A stretch of 64,000 nt of DNA from the NCBI RefSeq assembly GCF_900113045.1, contig NZ_FONY01000009.1, positions 62,001 to 126,000 on the forward strand, in the 5' to 3' direction. Of this stretch, positions 42,057 through 51,752 are shown one piece after another. Both the position numbers and the translations under genes were made by a program. Positions within the stretch are counted from its first letter, which is position 1; every line of letters starts with the position of its first letter. The stretch is from Thermoflexibacter ruber (lineage in GTDB: Bacteria; Bacteroidota; Bacteroidia; Cytophagales; Thermoflexibacteraceae). The notes beneath the pieces were generated by a model. The model ran no database searches, was not told the DNA's origin, and saw only the letters and a program-made list of their open reading frames with translations.

Positions 42057-44264
42057 TTACTCTCCTCCTCGCTTTTTCTTGATATTGTCTAAAAGCGACT
42101 GAGCCAAAGGGACTAATTCACTATTTTTATTTTCTGATAAAAATTGTCCTAACATCTGCTCTACTTCTTCCAAATCATCAGAAGTTTTCACCATAAGCAT
42201 AGCTGAAAGCAACTTAATTTTATCCGCAAGGTGGCTTTCAGGGTAATTTTTTTCTATATTTTTAAGTGCATTGAACGCCTGTGTGTATTGCTCTGTTTGG
42301 TAAAGTGCATAGGCTTCCTCGTACAAGCGATTTACTACCGAATCTTGGGCTTTGACCTCTCTGAAGAAGTTTTTATTGTCTAAGGATTTCGCATAAGAAG
42401 AACTTGCATAGTTTTCTTTGAGCATCTTCTCGTATTGGCTTACATCACAATCTTTGGTATCTTTGCAAATGCGAATGAGCGTAAAAACTGCTTCTGGCGC
42501 AAGCGGATTGTTGGGAAATTCTTTGACAAAACGCATTAATGTTTCTTGGGCTTTTTCGTTTTCCTTGAGTAAATAGTACATTTTGCCCAATTCCAAGAGC
42601 CCTTTTTGTAAGTCTTCTTTGGTTTTAATAATTGCTTCTGAGGTAGTAGGAATTTTGGCTAATCGCTCTTTTTTACTTTTTATTTCTACTCCATTAATTT
42701 TTTCTGTACTATTATCTACTTGATTGTCAGGTCTATTTGTATTTAAATTCTGTACGAGGGTATTATCAGTCTGATTATTTGTAGGAACGGAAATTGAGGT
42801 TTTTTGAGAACGCCTCCAGTGGTCTTCCAAAGGACGGTTGCCCCAAACTCTGAAAAAGTTGAGTTCACCTGTTTCCTTAGCCACAGGATTGTAGAAATAC
42901 CATTTTTTTTCATTCGGATTGTTGGCAATCAGCGAAGGAGTAAGGTTAGAAGTAGCTTGTTTGTTGGCTATTCTTTTTTTACTACTTAGATAGAAAAGAC
43001 GTTCCTGCTCTAACGCCTCTCTTTCTGCTTGCATCTCTTTTTCTATGAAAGCCTCTCTGTCACTTTCGCTCATAGCGGAGAGTTTTAACAACCTATCTGC
43101 TTCACTTACCATCGTGTAATATTCTGCAAAAGACCTCAATACCTCTAATTGTCGTTTGACTTTCTGATAGTTAGAGGAGTTTTCACTCATCAAGCTAAAA
43201 GCACTGTCGTAGTAATTGACCGATTTGGGATAGTCTTTTTTTAACTCGTAATACACTTGCCCTAATTTGAGGTAGCTGGCTATTTTTTGCCCGCTATTGC
43301 CTGAATTGGCAATGAGGGATTCTTTCAAATATTCTATGGCTCTTTGAGCATTGTTGCGTCTTGCTTCAAAACTGCCCAATTCATAATAGACCTTGTCTAA
43401 ATATTCCTTATTTTTTTCATCAGTCAATAGATTTTTCAGGTATTTTTCTCCTTTGGCTACTGCATCGGCATTGTCCATAGATAAGGCGCGCGAGGAGTTA
43501 ATTTGGGCATTGAAAGTCATTTCATAAGGTGGGTTGCGTTTTAGTACTTCGTTGTAATATTCATAAGCCTTAGCATCGTTGCCTAACTGCTGTTGGATTT
43601 GTGCCGCAATAAAATAAAACTTGGTTTTCATGCGACGATTATTTACGTAGGGCAGGGCTTTTTCTATGTATTCTACGGTTTTGGGCAAGTTGTTTTGCTG
43701 GCGATAGTAGTGTGCCATCATGGTATAAAAATCTCTTGCGTTCTCATCGCTTACTTTTTCCTCTTTTGCCAAGTAATTAGCTGTAAATAACACACTTTTC
43801 TTGTCATTATTGGCTATGAAAATGCGCATAAGCAGAATCAGTGCTTGATGGCGAGCATTGTCATCATCGCTTTCAGTATTGACGTACTTAAAAGTAGTCA
43901 AGGCATTAGCAAAATCACCTTGGTACATTCTTGCCTTACCCACAATGATATAGCAGTCATCAGTCCACTTGCTTTGGGAGTGAAATTGGATAGGGATAGA
44001 AGCTGTTTTAATGCAATAGTCAAAGTCTGCTTTGTAGGCGGCAGTGGCATTAGTGTCCAAAGGTGGAAGCACCTGCAAAATTTCATTATAATTGTCTTGG
44101 TAAGCATTAAATATCTTCTCCTCCACTTCTTTCATGCGTTCATCTGCCAAGAAGTGAGCGTTGTAATGAGCCGTAGTATCATGATAAAATTGGCAGGAAG
44201 ATGCCATTCCCCCAAAAAAAAGAAAGCTAAAAAATAATTTAGCCCAAGAGGTGTTTAGTTTCAT
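42057..44264 (-). CDS. porW: TPR lipoprotein of the PorW/SprE type (T9SS accessory)
   Basis: A 735-residue lipoprotein (lipobox MASSC). It has tetratricopeptide repeats throughout and the segment KWYFYNPVAKETGELNFFRVWGNRPLEDHWRRS, which I recognise from PorW/SprE, a periplasmic lipoprotein needed for type IX secretion and gliding. The N-terminal SKWTDDCYIIVGKARMYQGDFANALTTFKYV also fits. Identification is from memory of the family and is not a database hit. The protein fits a genome that also exports a T9SS substrate (gene at 45957-51659). A polar linker rich in Asn/Thr/Gln lies near residues 485-540. The gene is 16 bp downstream of the Uma2-family gene. Confidence 0.7.
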   Translation of the reverse strand: MKLNTSWAKLFFSFLFFGGMASSCQFYHDTTAHYNAHFLADERMKEVEEKIFNAYQDNYNEILQVLPPLDTNATAAYKADFDYCIKTASIPIQFHSQSKWTDDCYIIVGKARMYQGDFANALTTFKYVNTESDDDNARHQALILLMRIFIANNDKKSVLFTANYLAKEEKVSDENARDFYTMMAHYYRQQNNLPKTVEYIEKALPYVNNRRMKTKFYFIAAQIQQQLGNDAKAYEYYNEVLKRNPPYEMTFNAQINSSRALSMDNADAVAKGEKYLKNLLTDEKNKEYLDKVYYELGSFEARRNNAQRAIEYLKESLIANSGNSGQKIASYLKLGQVYYELKKDYPKSVNYYDSAFSLMSENSSNYQKVKRQLEVLRSFAEYYTMVSEADRLLKLSAMSESDREAFIEKEMQAEREALEQERLFYLSSKKRIANKQATSNLTPSLIANNPNEKKWYFYNPVAKETGELNFFRVWGNRPLEDHWRRSQKTSISVPTNNQTDNTLVQNLNTNRPDNQVDNSTEKINGVEIKSKKERLAKIPTTSEAIIKTKEDLQKGLLELGKMYYLLKENEKAQETLMRFVKEFPNNPLAPEAVFTLIRICKDTKDCDVSQYEKMLKENYASSSYAKSLDNKNFFREVKAQDSVVNRLYEEAYALYQTEQYTQAFNALKNIEKNYPESHLADKIKLLSAMLMVKTSDDLEEVEQMLGQFLSENKNSELVPLAQSLLDNIKKKRGGE

Positions 44265-44280
44265 GCAAATTTGTCAGTTT

Positions 44281-44991
44281 TTAAAATTTTATTCCTGAGT
44301 TTTTGAGTAGTGCTTGCAAGCGTTCTATTTCTTTTTCTGCTTCTATTCTTTTTTTTTCTTCTTCTATCCTTTTTTTCTCCTCCTCTCGCCTTAGTTGGTA
44401 TTCGTTCATGAATTGTTGGATATTTTCAATAAAAGAAAGAAAGGGCTTGCCGTCAGGGTGATACACCTTTAACTCCTTGCCTTCCAACTCAAAAGTAATA
44501 CCTAAGAGAGGGCTTTTAAAGCCTTGCATATTTTCCTCTATGATGCCCAAGCCGCTACCGTTTCTTAAGAAGCCGTAAAAATCTCCATGGTCAGGGTCGT
44601 AAATGTAGTATTCTTTTACGCCATAACGATTGTAAAAAGCCAATTTTTTGTTCATCTCCGAAGGCGTATTGCTTGGTGAAAGAATTTCAAAAACTACCTG
44701 CGGAGGAATATTATCTTCTTTCCATTGGAGGTAAGAGCCTCTGTCGCCTTTGGGTCTGCCAAAAACTACCATGACATCAGGAGCGGTAACAATGTTAGGT
44801 TTCCCCTCTTCAGGATACCAAAGGAGGTCGCCTGCTACAAAAACATCTTCTCTCTCAGCGAATAAAGCATCTAAGCCACCTTGGATAGTAGTAAGGTAGC
44901 GATACTGTTTGGTATTGTCTGCCATACGTTTCCCATCAGAAGTAGGATAAATAATTTCGTTGGTGATAGGGTCGGTTTTTATTTCTATCAT
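44281..44991 (-). CDS. Uma2-family (DUF820) PD-(D/E)XK protein
   Basis: A 236-residue protein of the Uma2 family, abundant in cyanobacteria and some Bacteroidota, with a restriction-endonuclease-like fold but unknown function. Signature elements are GDLLWYPEEGKPNIVTAPDVMVVFGRP, PPQVVFEILSPSNTPSEMNKKLAFYNRYGVKEYYIYDPDHG. The active-site Asp lies in APDVMVV and the Glu in VFEILSPS. The C-terminal 35 residues form a charged coiled coil (REEEKKRIEEEKKR and similar), encoded by simple A/G-rich sequence that may vary in repeat number. Lies at the head of the Uma2-porW-purE cluster. Confidence 0.85.
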   Translation of the reverse strand: MIEIKTDPITNEIIYPTSDGKRMADNTKQYRYLTTIQGGLDALFAEREDVFVAGDLLWYPEEGKPNIVTAPDVMVVFGRPKGDRGSYLQWKEDNIPPQVVFEILSPSNTPSEMNKKLAFYNRYGVKEYYIYDPDHGDFYGFLRNGSGLGIIEENMQGFKSPLLGITFELEGKELKVYHPDGKPFLSFIENIQQFMNEYQLRREEEKKRIEEEKKRIEAEKEIERLQALLKNSGIKF

Positions 44992-45118
44992 GGTTTGTAT
45001 TTTGATTTGCCCTGATGCACTTCTATTCTAAGCAAAGATACAAAATGAATCCTAAATAATTTTAAAAATCAAAGTTTTAACGCAAATTTGCCTTTTCGTT
45101 TTGCACCCGTCATTTCTA

Positions 45119-45811
45119 ATGGACAAAGAACAAAAAAATAGCCAACTTTACATCGTTCCTACTCCCATAGGCAACTTGGAAGACATTACCTTGCGTGCTA
45201 TTAAGGTGTTAAAAATGGTGGACATCATTATTGCTGAAGACACCCGTACCTCTGGGGTACTGCTCAAACACTTGGAGATTCAGAAGCCTTTGCAAAGTTA
45301 TCACGTTTTCAATGAGCATCAGACCGTACACAGCATCATAAAAAAAATAAAGGAAGGAAAAACTTTTGCCCTGATTTCAGATGCAGGAACACCCTCTATC
45401 TCCGACCCTGGTTTTTTGCTTATCCGAGAGTGTTTGAAAGAAGGTATAGCTATAGACTGCCTACCTGGGGCTACTGCCTTTGTACCTGCCTTAGTGAAAT
45501 CAGGTTTACCTTCGGAAAGGTTTGTTTTTGAGGGCTTTCTTCCGCATAAGAAAGGACGCAAAACGCGCTTAGAAGCCTTAGCCAAAGAAGAAAGAACCAT
45601 TATTTTGTATGAATCGCCTCACCGCATCGTCAAATGCTTGGAGCAGTTGGCAGAGCATTTGGGCAAAGAGCGAAAAGCCTCTGTGTCCAGAGAACTCACC
45701 AAACTGCACGAGGAAACTGTCAATGGGACTTTGGAAGAACTTGTTCAGATTTTCTCAGCAAAAACTCCCAAAGGAGAATTTGTCGTGGTAGTAGAGGGAA
45801 GGGCAGAGTAA
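45119..45811 (+). CDS. rsmI: 16S rRNA (cytidine(1402)-2'-O)-methyltransferase RsmI
   Basis: RsmI methylates the ribose of C1402 in the ribosomal P site. The tetrapyrrole-methylase fold shows YIVPTPIGNLEDITLRAI, IIAEDTRTSGVLLKH, ALISDAGTPSISDPGFLLIREC, CLPGATAFVPALVKSGLPSERFVFEGFLPHKKGRK, TIILYESPHRIVKCLEQL and SRELTKLHEE. The frame can start at TTG 45101, but ATG 45119 (MDKEQKNSQLYIVPTP) fits the family start and is chosen. It converges on the large secreted protein gene. Confidence 0.95.
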   Translation: MDKEQKNSQLYIVPTPIGNLEDITLRAIKVLKMVDIIIAEDTRTSGVLLKHLEIQKPLQSYHVFNEHQTVHSIIKKIKEGKTFALISDAGTPSISDPGFLLIRECLKEGIAIDCLPGATAFVPALVKSGLPSERFVFEGFLPHKKGRKTRLEALAKEERTIILYESPHRIVKCLEQLAEHLGKERKASVSRELTKLHEETVNGTLEELVQIFSAKTPKGEFVVVVEGRAE

Positions 45812-45877
45812 GTTTAGTACTAATTTGCAAAAATAGCATATTGTAAAAGACTTATCTACAAAACTTTACTAAAAACA

Positions 45878-45921
45878 ATACAGTTCTATTAAAAGAAAAA
45901 TCCTTTTAAATAGAACTGTAT
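45878..45921. repeat. 13-bp perfect inverted repeat between convergent genes
   Basis: ATACAGTTCTATT and AATAGAACTGTAT pair perfectly, with AAAAG/CTTTT inside. It separates rsmI and the convergent secreted-protein gene. A T-run is missing after it, so a classic intrinsic terminator is uncertain. Confidence 0.6.
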
Positions 45922-45956
45922 ATAGTCATTGATACTTAGGTTATTGCTTGCACTTC

Positions 45957-48900
45957 CTACATCTTCACTATTCTTTTTGTTTCTCTATTTCCTTTGCTAT
46001 CAAGTACTTCTATCATATACATTCCACTTTCTAACCCTTGCAAATCAAGGCGAGTTTCGTAGAGGTTACTATTCTTTTCTATGCTGTGTGTTCTACGAAC
46101 TTTTCCAGTCATATCGTATAGTTGAATAGCTATATCACCTTTATATTCTGTAAAAATACTCAGGTTTATTTCCCCGCTACTTGGGTTAGGAAATACTGCC
46201 AAAGTTTCCAAGCTATTATCTGCGGTTACTTTGTTAGTAAATCGCAAAACAAAGCGGTCTTTCACAAAACCAGCAACGGCAATATCAAATTCATATTCAG
46301 GCTCTTGGCGAATATTATGCACTTTTCCTGTCAATTTATCTTCTATGAAAACCTGCACATTATTCTTAAAGAATCGCAAATCGTTGAGTTTAAACATATA
46401 CTTGCCATTGGTATAAGTATAAATAGTCAATGGAATCTGGTAATCGTCCCTGAATGAAGGCAAGCCATTGATTGCTAAGTTCTTGTCATCTTTGGAAAGT
46501 GTGAATAAAGAAGGTATCTGCCCAGAGTTGTACTGGGTACGTTCTGCATCATAGCGGAAGTCAAAACTTTCCGTTGCCCCACTTTCAAAGTAAATGGCAG
46601 TTTCGTCTTTCAATTTGCCTTGACTGACTTCTAATTTGATAAGCCCTTCTTTCTTAGCGCTCTCTGTTTCTTCTGTTCTGAAGAAGGTAGGGTTTTCGTA
46701 GGTAGTCAATCTTACGCCATTGTCCATAATAAAATCAATGTTGTTAGCGTTTGCCCTGATGAAAAAGCCTTGCCCCAATGGAATTTCGTCTGTGCCACCA
46801 TTTTGTCCCACGCCATTTACGAAACTTGCCCAAGTGCCTGCATATTGTCCTGTAGGAACTCTCCTAAGCACCGCTCCGTCTATTTGAGGGTTTTTAATGA
46901 CTACACTTGTCCAAGAGATAGGAGCGGGATAAGGATTTCCCGCCAATTGCCAACCTGAATGAGGTGATAAGCCTCTGCTTAACTTAGCCTTGATTTCTCC
47001 ATTGTTTAGTTCGCCTATAAAATCTACTGTTGTCCCGTTTTGAATATTGGCAATATAGCCTCTCATGGGTATCAATGCTTCATTTTGATTTGCAGGGCTT
47101 TCCCAACCTTTCTCAAAGATGTGGTTAGGGGCAGTTGCCTGAACTTTACTCTCATTGTAGCGGAAAAAGTTAGGGAAAGCACCATTATAAGGCGTAACAA
47201 AGTCATAATTTGGGTTCAAAACCAAAGGCATATCATCTGCAAATTCGCTGATTTTTCCATCTTTCAAAGGAGAAGAAAAGTAGTGATAACCAATGCCTTG
47301 GAAGCCGTTAGGGTGTCCTGTTACGTGGCGTTGGACGGTGGCATTGCCTACTACTTGGTTGCTTGCGTCTGCTTTCTGAATAATCATAGCGGTTTGGTTG
47401 GCATTGGAAAGCAAAGTTAGCTTGCCGTTGGAAATCAGATTGCCGTTTTTTAACTCAATCAAACGTTTTACACTCAAAGGATTAGTAAGTGTAACATTTT
47501 GATTATTATTCACTTCTAAGTTAAGGATTTCATTGGGTAAAGCGTTTCCTGTTGCTTGTGCTACTGTTCCTTTGTAAATATAAGTAGCGTCTATGGCAAA
47601 GGTTTTAGTACCTGAAACTTGAACATCACCAACATTTGTAACATTAATTCCTTCTGCTTTGAAAATTTCTATTGTGCCACCATCTTCAAGAACGAAGTTT
47701 CCTGTGCCTGTCAAAATGAAATTGTTGAAAATGAGTTTCCCACCGTTTTTAACTCTGAGTGTACCATTGATACAAATATTCCCAGAAAGAGTAAGTACCC
47801 CACCATTCTCAATCGAGATATTATTGAAATTGCCTTGCTGTGTTTGAGCATTATTGACTATCAAATCAGTAACTCCACCGCAACCAACGACAACATTCAA
47901 AGTTTTCACATCAATTTTCACTGGATTTCCCAAACAAGTTCCTGCATTATTTTCTGTTACCACATACACATCATACTCTGTATCAGCTGTTAAACCTGCA
48001 ATATTTGCCGTAAAATTGGTATTGGCTGTGGGTACATTGATAGTTCCGTTTTTCAGTGCAGCTGTTCCACCTGCATTCTGTCCCGCTTTGATTTGGGTAG
48101 CAGTAGGCGCTGCTGCCCCGTCTGCCACTACTTCATAATAGACTTTACCAATTGCATTCAGCTGTGTTCCTAAAACAAAATCAGTACTTGTTATTCCGCT
48201 TGCCGTAGGAAAACCATTGTTGAAAAGAGGTAGATTAGGCACTACATTTTGGAAAAGACTTAACGCATTGCCACCCGCATTGTCTTCTGAAGCAGTAACA
48301 TAAACATCATTGCCTACCAAAGCAATCGCAGAGGGGAAATCTAAACCATTATTCCCATTGTTGTTAAGAATAGCACTAACCGTTAAGCGACCATTGGTGG
48401 TATTTCTATCAAATTCTATCAAACTACTGCTACCATAGCCTGTCGCATAGACTTTTTTTCCGTCTGCGCTTACTTTTATGCCCATTGCAATATTCAGCAA
48501 ACCGTTCAGTCCGCTCGCGGGGTCAGCATTATCCAAATAGCTATTGTCCGAAAGTTCGCCTGTTGCCAAGTTTCTATTCAAAACAAGCAACAATTCAAAA
48601 CCACCGTAAGAAGTAAGATAAGCGTGCTTCCCATCTGGACTAATCGCCATTTGGATAGGATTAGAAATACCAAACAAGTCGCCTCCATCATAATATCTTT
48701 TGTAAGTTAAGTTGCCCGTAGTAGTATTTCTTTCAAACAAAAGGACTGTTTGGCTTTCTAAACCAGCCACATACAAAAATTTGTTATCGGGTGAAACTAC
48801 CAAACCGTTGCCATAAGCAAATACATTGGCAGGTAATCCATTATTATTTCTGAAAACCTGCGACTGGGTAAGTGCGCCTGTGGTTGCGTTGCGTGAGTAA

Positions 48901-51659
48901 ACAATTAAACCACTGTTGTCTGAACCACCATTGTTGATAGTTTCCGCAGTTACCAAGTAAACGCTATTGCCATCAGGACTTGCCAAAACTTCCCAAGCAA
49001 ATCGCAAACTATTGACATTGCCGATGGGAACGGCATTGACAAATTTTTCTTTGAAAGTCAATGCACCCGTAGTTGTATTTCTATCAAAAACTATCAAAGC
49101 ATTGTCCAAGGTGGCTACCACATAGACATTTTTTCCGTCAGGACTGATGGACAAACTTCTTGGCTGCCGCATAGAGGTAATGCCGTTAGTATTGTTTTTT
49201 ACATTCCCAACATAAGTTAATTGACCATTTGCAGTATTTCTACTAAAAATAGACACAGCATTGTCATCAATCGCTGCAACATAAGCAAATTTTCCATCAG
49301 GGCTAATTTTTACATCAAAAGCACCATTTAGCCCATCTACGCCAGTTGCACCATCTGTGAGCGTTTGTATGTGTGTCAAAGTCCCCACACAAGCACCCGC
49401 AGGCATTCCTATCATAAAGCTACCTACTGCACTGTAACTTGTCCCTGCTGAATTGGTTGCGAAAGCGCAATAGTAAATGGTAACACCTGTAGGCAAGCCA
49501 TTTACATTGACGTTAAAATCACCAGAAATGCCCACAGCTAAGGGATAGCTCCCAATCATCAAAGCCTGATTATCTGCAAGCGTAGGTGTCGTATTTGCAG
49601 TCGACCAAACAATACCTACTGAGGTGAGCGCAAGGTTGCCGTCGGAAACAATATTTCCGCCAAAAGTAGCTGAATTTGCACCGCTAACAGAGTGATTTTG
49701 CCCATTGATAGTAGGTGCAGAAGGCAAAGTGAAAGAAAAATTATCTGTATAACTTGTTCCTAATGCGTTAGTTGCATAGCCCCTTACGTGCACTGTACCA
49801 GATAAGCCGTTCAAAGTAGCAGTGTAAATCCCTTTTGTACCCGCTACCACTACTTTGTTATTGGCAAGGGTAGGGTTTGCAGTATTTGCCCATACAAAAC
49901 CTCTTTCAGTAATTGGTGAACCGCCATCAGAAAGCACTCTTGCACTTACGTCTGCGCTGTTGGCGGTATTGCTCACCAATTTTCCATCTATCAAAGTAGG
50001 TATATTAATAGGATTATTTGTAAGATTAACTGTATAATCTTCTGTTTCTCCATAGGTTAGCTGAGAGCAAGGGTCATTGACTAAGCTCATGCTTGCCTCT
50101 GTTAAAATCCTCACGCGCATACGTGTAGCCCCTGCGCTCGTACCTGCGGGGACGTTAAGCAAATCCTGGTGTGTTGTTTTTCTTGTCGTACTTTGATACA
50201 CCCTTTCATCTGCGTCTGCAAAATCTCCATCTCTGTTCAAGTCTATCCAAATTGCTACTTGGCAAGCATTTCCTGCAAAAGTACTTGGCGTTTTCAAAGT
50301 AAAGCGATAAGCGTTGCTTGGCACTAAGGTAGTAGAAAGATTGGTAAAATCGCTGTAAGAATTTGTACCACAAGAAGTTGCCAAGTTATTGATACTGTTG
50401 TTCTCACCTAACAAAGTGAAGTCATTAATCGCAGTTCTTGGGGTAAGCCCATCACAAGCAAATTGATACGTTGGGATACAATATACTAAATCAGTCGTAA
50501 TGCTCCTCACATTGCTGAACTGACCTGCTGCATTGACAGGTTTGATTCTGTAATGGTAAGTTTGATTTGAGGTAACATTGTTGTCTATAAAATTGGTAAT
50601 GTTTTGGTTAGTTATCCCAATCGTGGTGTATTCGTTGCCACCGTCTATAGAACGTTCTATGAAATAGCCCACCTCAAAATTGGAATCTGTCCAAGAAAGC
50701 GAAATGGTACTCCCTGCTTGCACAGGCACTGCCAAAGTAGAGGCATTAGGCGCAACTGCCGCACAAGTTGCATTGCCATAATTTCGCAAAGTATTGGAAA
50801 TGTTGCTCATAAAAGCATACTGCTGTGCAGTAAAAACTGCTCCGCAAAAATCTGCATAGTAGCTCATGATATTGTCCATGGCGGGAGAAAACAACTCATT
50901 GTTTGCGTCCCTCACTGTCCCCGTGTAAGTACAACCCATGTTGTTTGCATTAGGCAAGCCGTAGGGGTCAGCAGGGGTATCGCAAAAGCTGTCGCCCTTA
51001 GTATCACAATTTTTGCCTACACCTCTGGTAACTAATTCTCTATCAGTGATATTTGGAGCATTGTTAAAATCAAAAGTATGCAATAAACCAAAAAAATGTC
51101 CCAATTCGTGAGCCACAGTTCGGCTATTGGCACTCACCCCAACAATAAAAACACGCTCAATGCCTGTGGTAGGATACCAAGTATAACCACTTACAGGTTT
51201 ATTGGGATTGATTGTTAGTGTTTTGGGGTAGTAAATGTTAATTACGCCTGCCTCAAAGTTCCCTGCCCCTGCCGCCATTGCAGTTTCATTCATTTGGTGG
51301 AAATCATAATACGTGTCATTATCAATGTAATGAAATTCACTACATAAATAAAATTGAATATCTATTTGCCTAAAAATGCGATTCGCCTCTGCCAAACCTT
51401 GCATAATTGCCAATTCGCTTGCCCCTCCCGTTCCATCACTTTTCCGAATGATATGAACTTTTACAGGAAAATACCTTGCTACGCCTTCTGTACGTAAATG
51501 ACTTTGCTGAGGCTTTATTTTTCCCGACCTGATGAGCAACTCTCTTTCTTTTGAAGTGGGGACAGGAGTACCACAGTTTTCTTGTGCAAATACGTGAAAA
51601 TGAGTAAATAAAATAGAAAATAATACGCTTAGTAAGATTTTCTGAAAGTTAGTTTTCAT
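45957..51659 (-). CDS. Secreted M43-like metalloprotease with FN3/GEVED/beta-propeller domains and T9SS sorting domain
   Basis: A 1900-residue exported mosaic (signal peptide ending FAQ). Residues about 60-300 are a pappalysin-like zinc metalloprotease: AHELGHFFGLLHTFD (HExxHxxGxxH, about residue 182) and the Met-turn DNIMSYYADFC. FN3-like strands follow (TLAVPVQAGSTISLSWTD), a GEVED domain (LNRDGDFADADERVYQS, YGETEDYTV; about 470-540), two Ig/FN3-like repeats, and a seven-bladed-type propeller (about 760-1140) with SPDGKFAYVAAI / SPDGKNVYVVA repeats. Next come beta-rich modules and a type A T9SS C-terminal domain (ETLAVFPNPSSGEINLSIF, LQGLESGMYMIEV, KRIVKM). It is probably surface-bound or released. 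Its substrate is unknown. Confidence 0.9.
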   Translation of the reverse strand: MKTNFQKILLSVLFSILFTHFHVFAQENCGTPVPTSKERELLIRSGKIKPQQSHLRTEGVARYFPVKVHIIRKSDGTGGASELAIMQGLAEANRIFRQIDIQFYLCSEFHYIDNDTYYDFHQMNETAMAAGAGNFEAGVINIYYPKTLTINPNKPVSGYTWYPTTGIERVFIVGVSANSRTVAHELGHFFGLLHTFDFNNAPNITDRELVTRGVGKNCDTKGDSFCDTPADPYGLPNANNMGCTYTGTVRDANNELFSPAMDNIMSYYADFCGAVFTAQQYAFMSNISNTLRNYGNATCAAVAPNASTLAVPVQAGSTISLSWTDSNFEVGYFIERSIDGGNEYTTIGITNQNITNFIDNNVTSNQTYHYRIKPVNAAGQFSNVRSITTDLVYCIPTYQFACDGLTPRTAINDFTLLGENNSINNLATSCGTNSYSDFTNLSTTLVPSNAYRFTLKTPSTFAGNACQVAIWIDLNRDGDFADADERVYQSTTRKTTHQDLLNVPAGTSAGATRMRVRILTEASMSLVNDPCSQLTYGETEDYTVNLTNNPINIPTLIDGKLVSNTANSADVSARVLSDGGSPITERGFVWANTANPTLANNKVVVAGTKGIYTATLNGLSGTVHVRGYATNALGTSYTDNFSFTLPSAPTINGQNHSVSGANSATFGGNIVSDGNLALTSVGIVWSTANTTPTLADNQALMIGSYPLAVGISGDFNVNVNGLPTGVTIYYCAFATNSAGTSYSAVGSFMIGMPAGACVGTLTHIQTLTDGATGVDGLNGAFDVKISPDGKFAYVAAIDDNAVSIFSRNTANGQLTYVGNVKNNTNGITSMRQPRSLSISPDGKNVYVVATLDNALIVFDRNTTTGALTFKEKFVNAVPIGNVNSLRFAWEVLASPDGNSVYLVTAETINNGGSDNSGLIVYSRNATTGALTQSQVFRNNNGLPANVFAYGNGLVVSPDNKFLYVAGLESQTVLLFERNTTTGNLTYKRYYDGGDLFGISNPIQMAISPDGKHAYLTSYGGFELLLVLNRNLATGELSDNSYLDNADPASGLNGLLNIAMGIKVSADGKKVYATGYGSSSLIEFDRNTTNGRLTVSAILNNNGNNGLDFPSAIALVGNDVYVTASEDNAGGNALSLFQNVVPNLPLFNNGFPTASGITSTDFVLGTQLNAIGKVYYEVVADGAAAPTATQIKAGQNAGGTAALKNGTINVPTANTNFTANIAGLTADTEYDVYVVTENNAGTCLGNPVKIDVKTLNVVVGCGGVTDLIVNNAQTQQGNFNNISIENGGVLTLSGNICINGTLRVKNGGKLIFNNFILTGTGNFVLEDGGTIEIFKAEGINVTNVGDVQVSGTKTFAIDATYIYKGTVAQATGNALPNEILNLEVNNNQNVTLTNPLSVKRLIELKNGNLISNGKLTLLSNANQTAMIIQKADASNQVVGNATVQRHVTGHPNGFQGIGYHYFSSPLKDGKISEFADDMPLVLNPNYDFVTPYNGAFPNFFRYNESKVQATAPNHIFEKGWESPANQNEALIPMRGYIANIQNGTTVDFIGELNNGEIKAKLSRGLSPHSGWQLAGNPYPAPISWTSVVIKNPQIDGAVLRRVPTGQYAGTWASFVNGVGQNGGTDEIPLGQGFFIRANANNIDFIMDNGVRLTTYENPTFFRTEETESAKKEGLIKLEVSQGKLKDETAIYFESGATESFDFRYDAERTQYNSGQIPSLFTLSKDDKNLAINGLPSFRDDYQIPLTIYTYTNGKYMFKLNDLRFFKNNVQVFIEDKLTGKVHNIRQEPEYEFDIAVAGFVKDRFVLRFTNKVTADNSLETLAVFPNPSSGEINLSIFTEYKGDIAIQLYDMTGKVRRTHSIEKNSNLYETRLDLQGLESGMYMIEVLDSKGNRETKRIVKM

Positions 51660-51706
51660 ATAAATTAATTGATATAAGTAAATTTTTTAGTATTAATTCT
51701 TTGCAG

Positions 51707-51739
51707 AGAGCATCAAACTTGACGAAAGTTTAATGCTCT
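51707..51739. terminator. Hairpin between the 67-residue protein gene and the secreted protease gene
   Basis: Arms AGAGCATCAAACTT and AAGTTTAATGCTCT pair with one mismatch around GACGA. T-rich sequence follows only on the plus-strand side. It may be a processing signal or a weak terminator. Confidence 0.4.
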
Positions 51740-51752
51740 TATTATTAGATTT

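Noticed and set aside
46122-51035. Several plus-strand ORFs of 60-140 codons opposite the secreted protease gene
   Set aside because: They are shadows of a well-supported minus-strand gene; cysteine-rich, irregular composition and no family motif.
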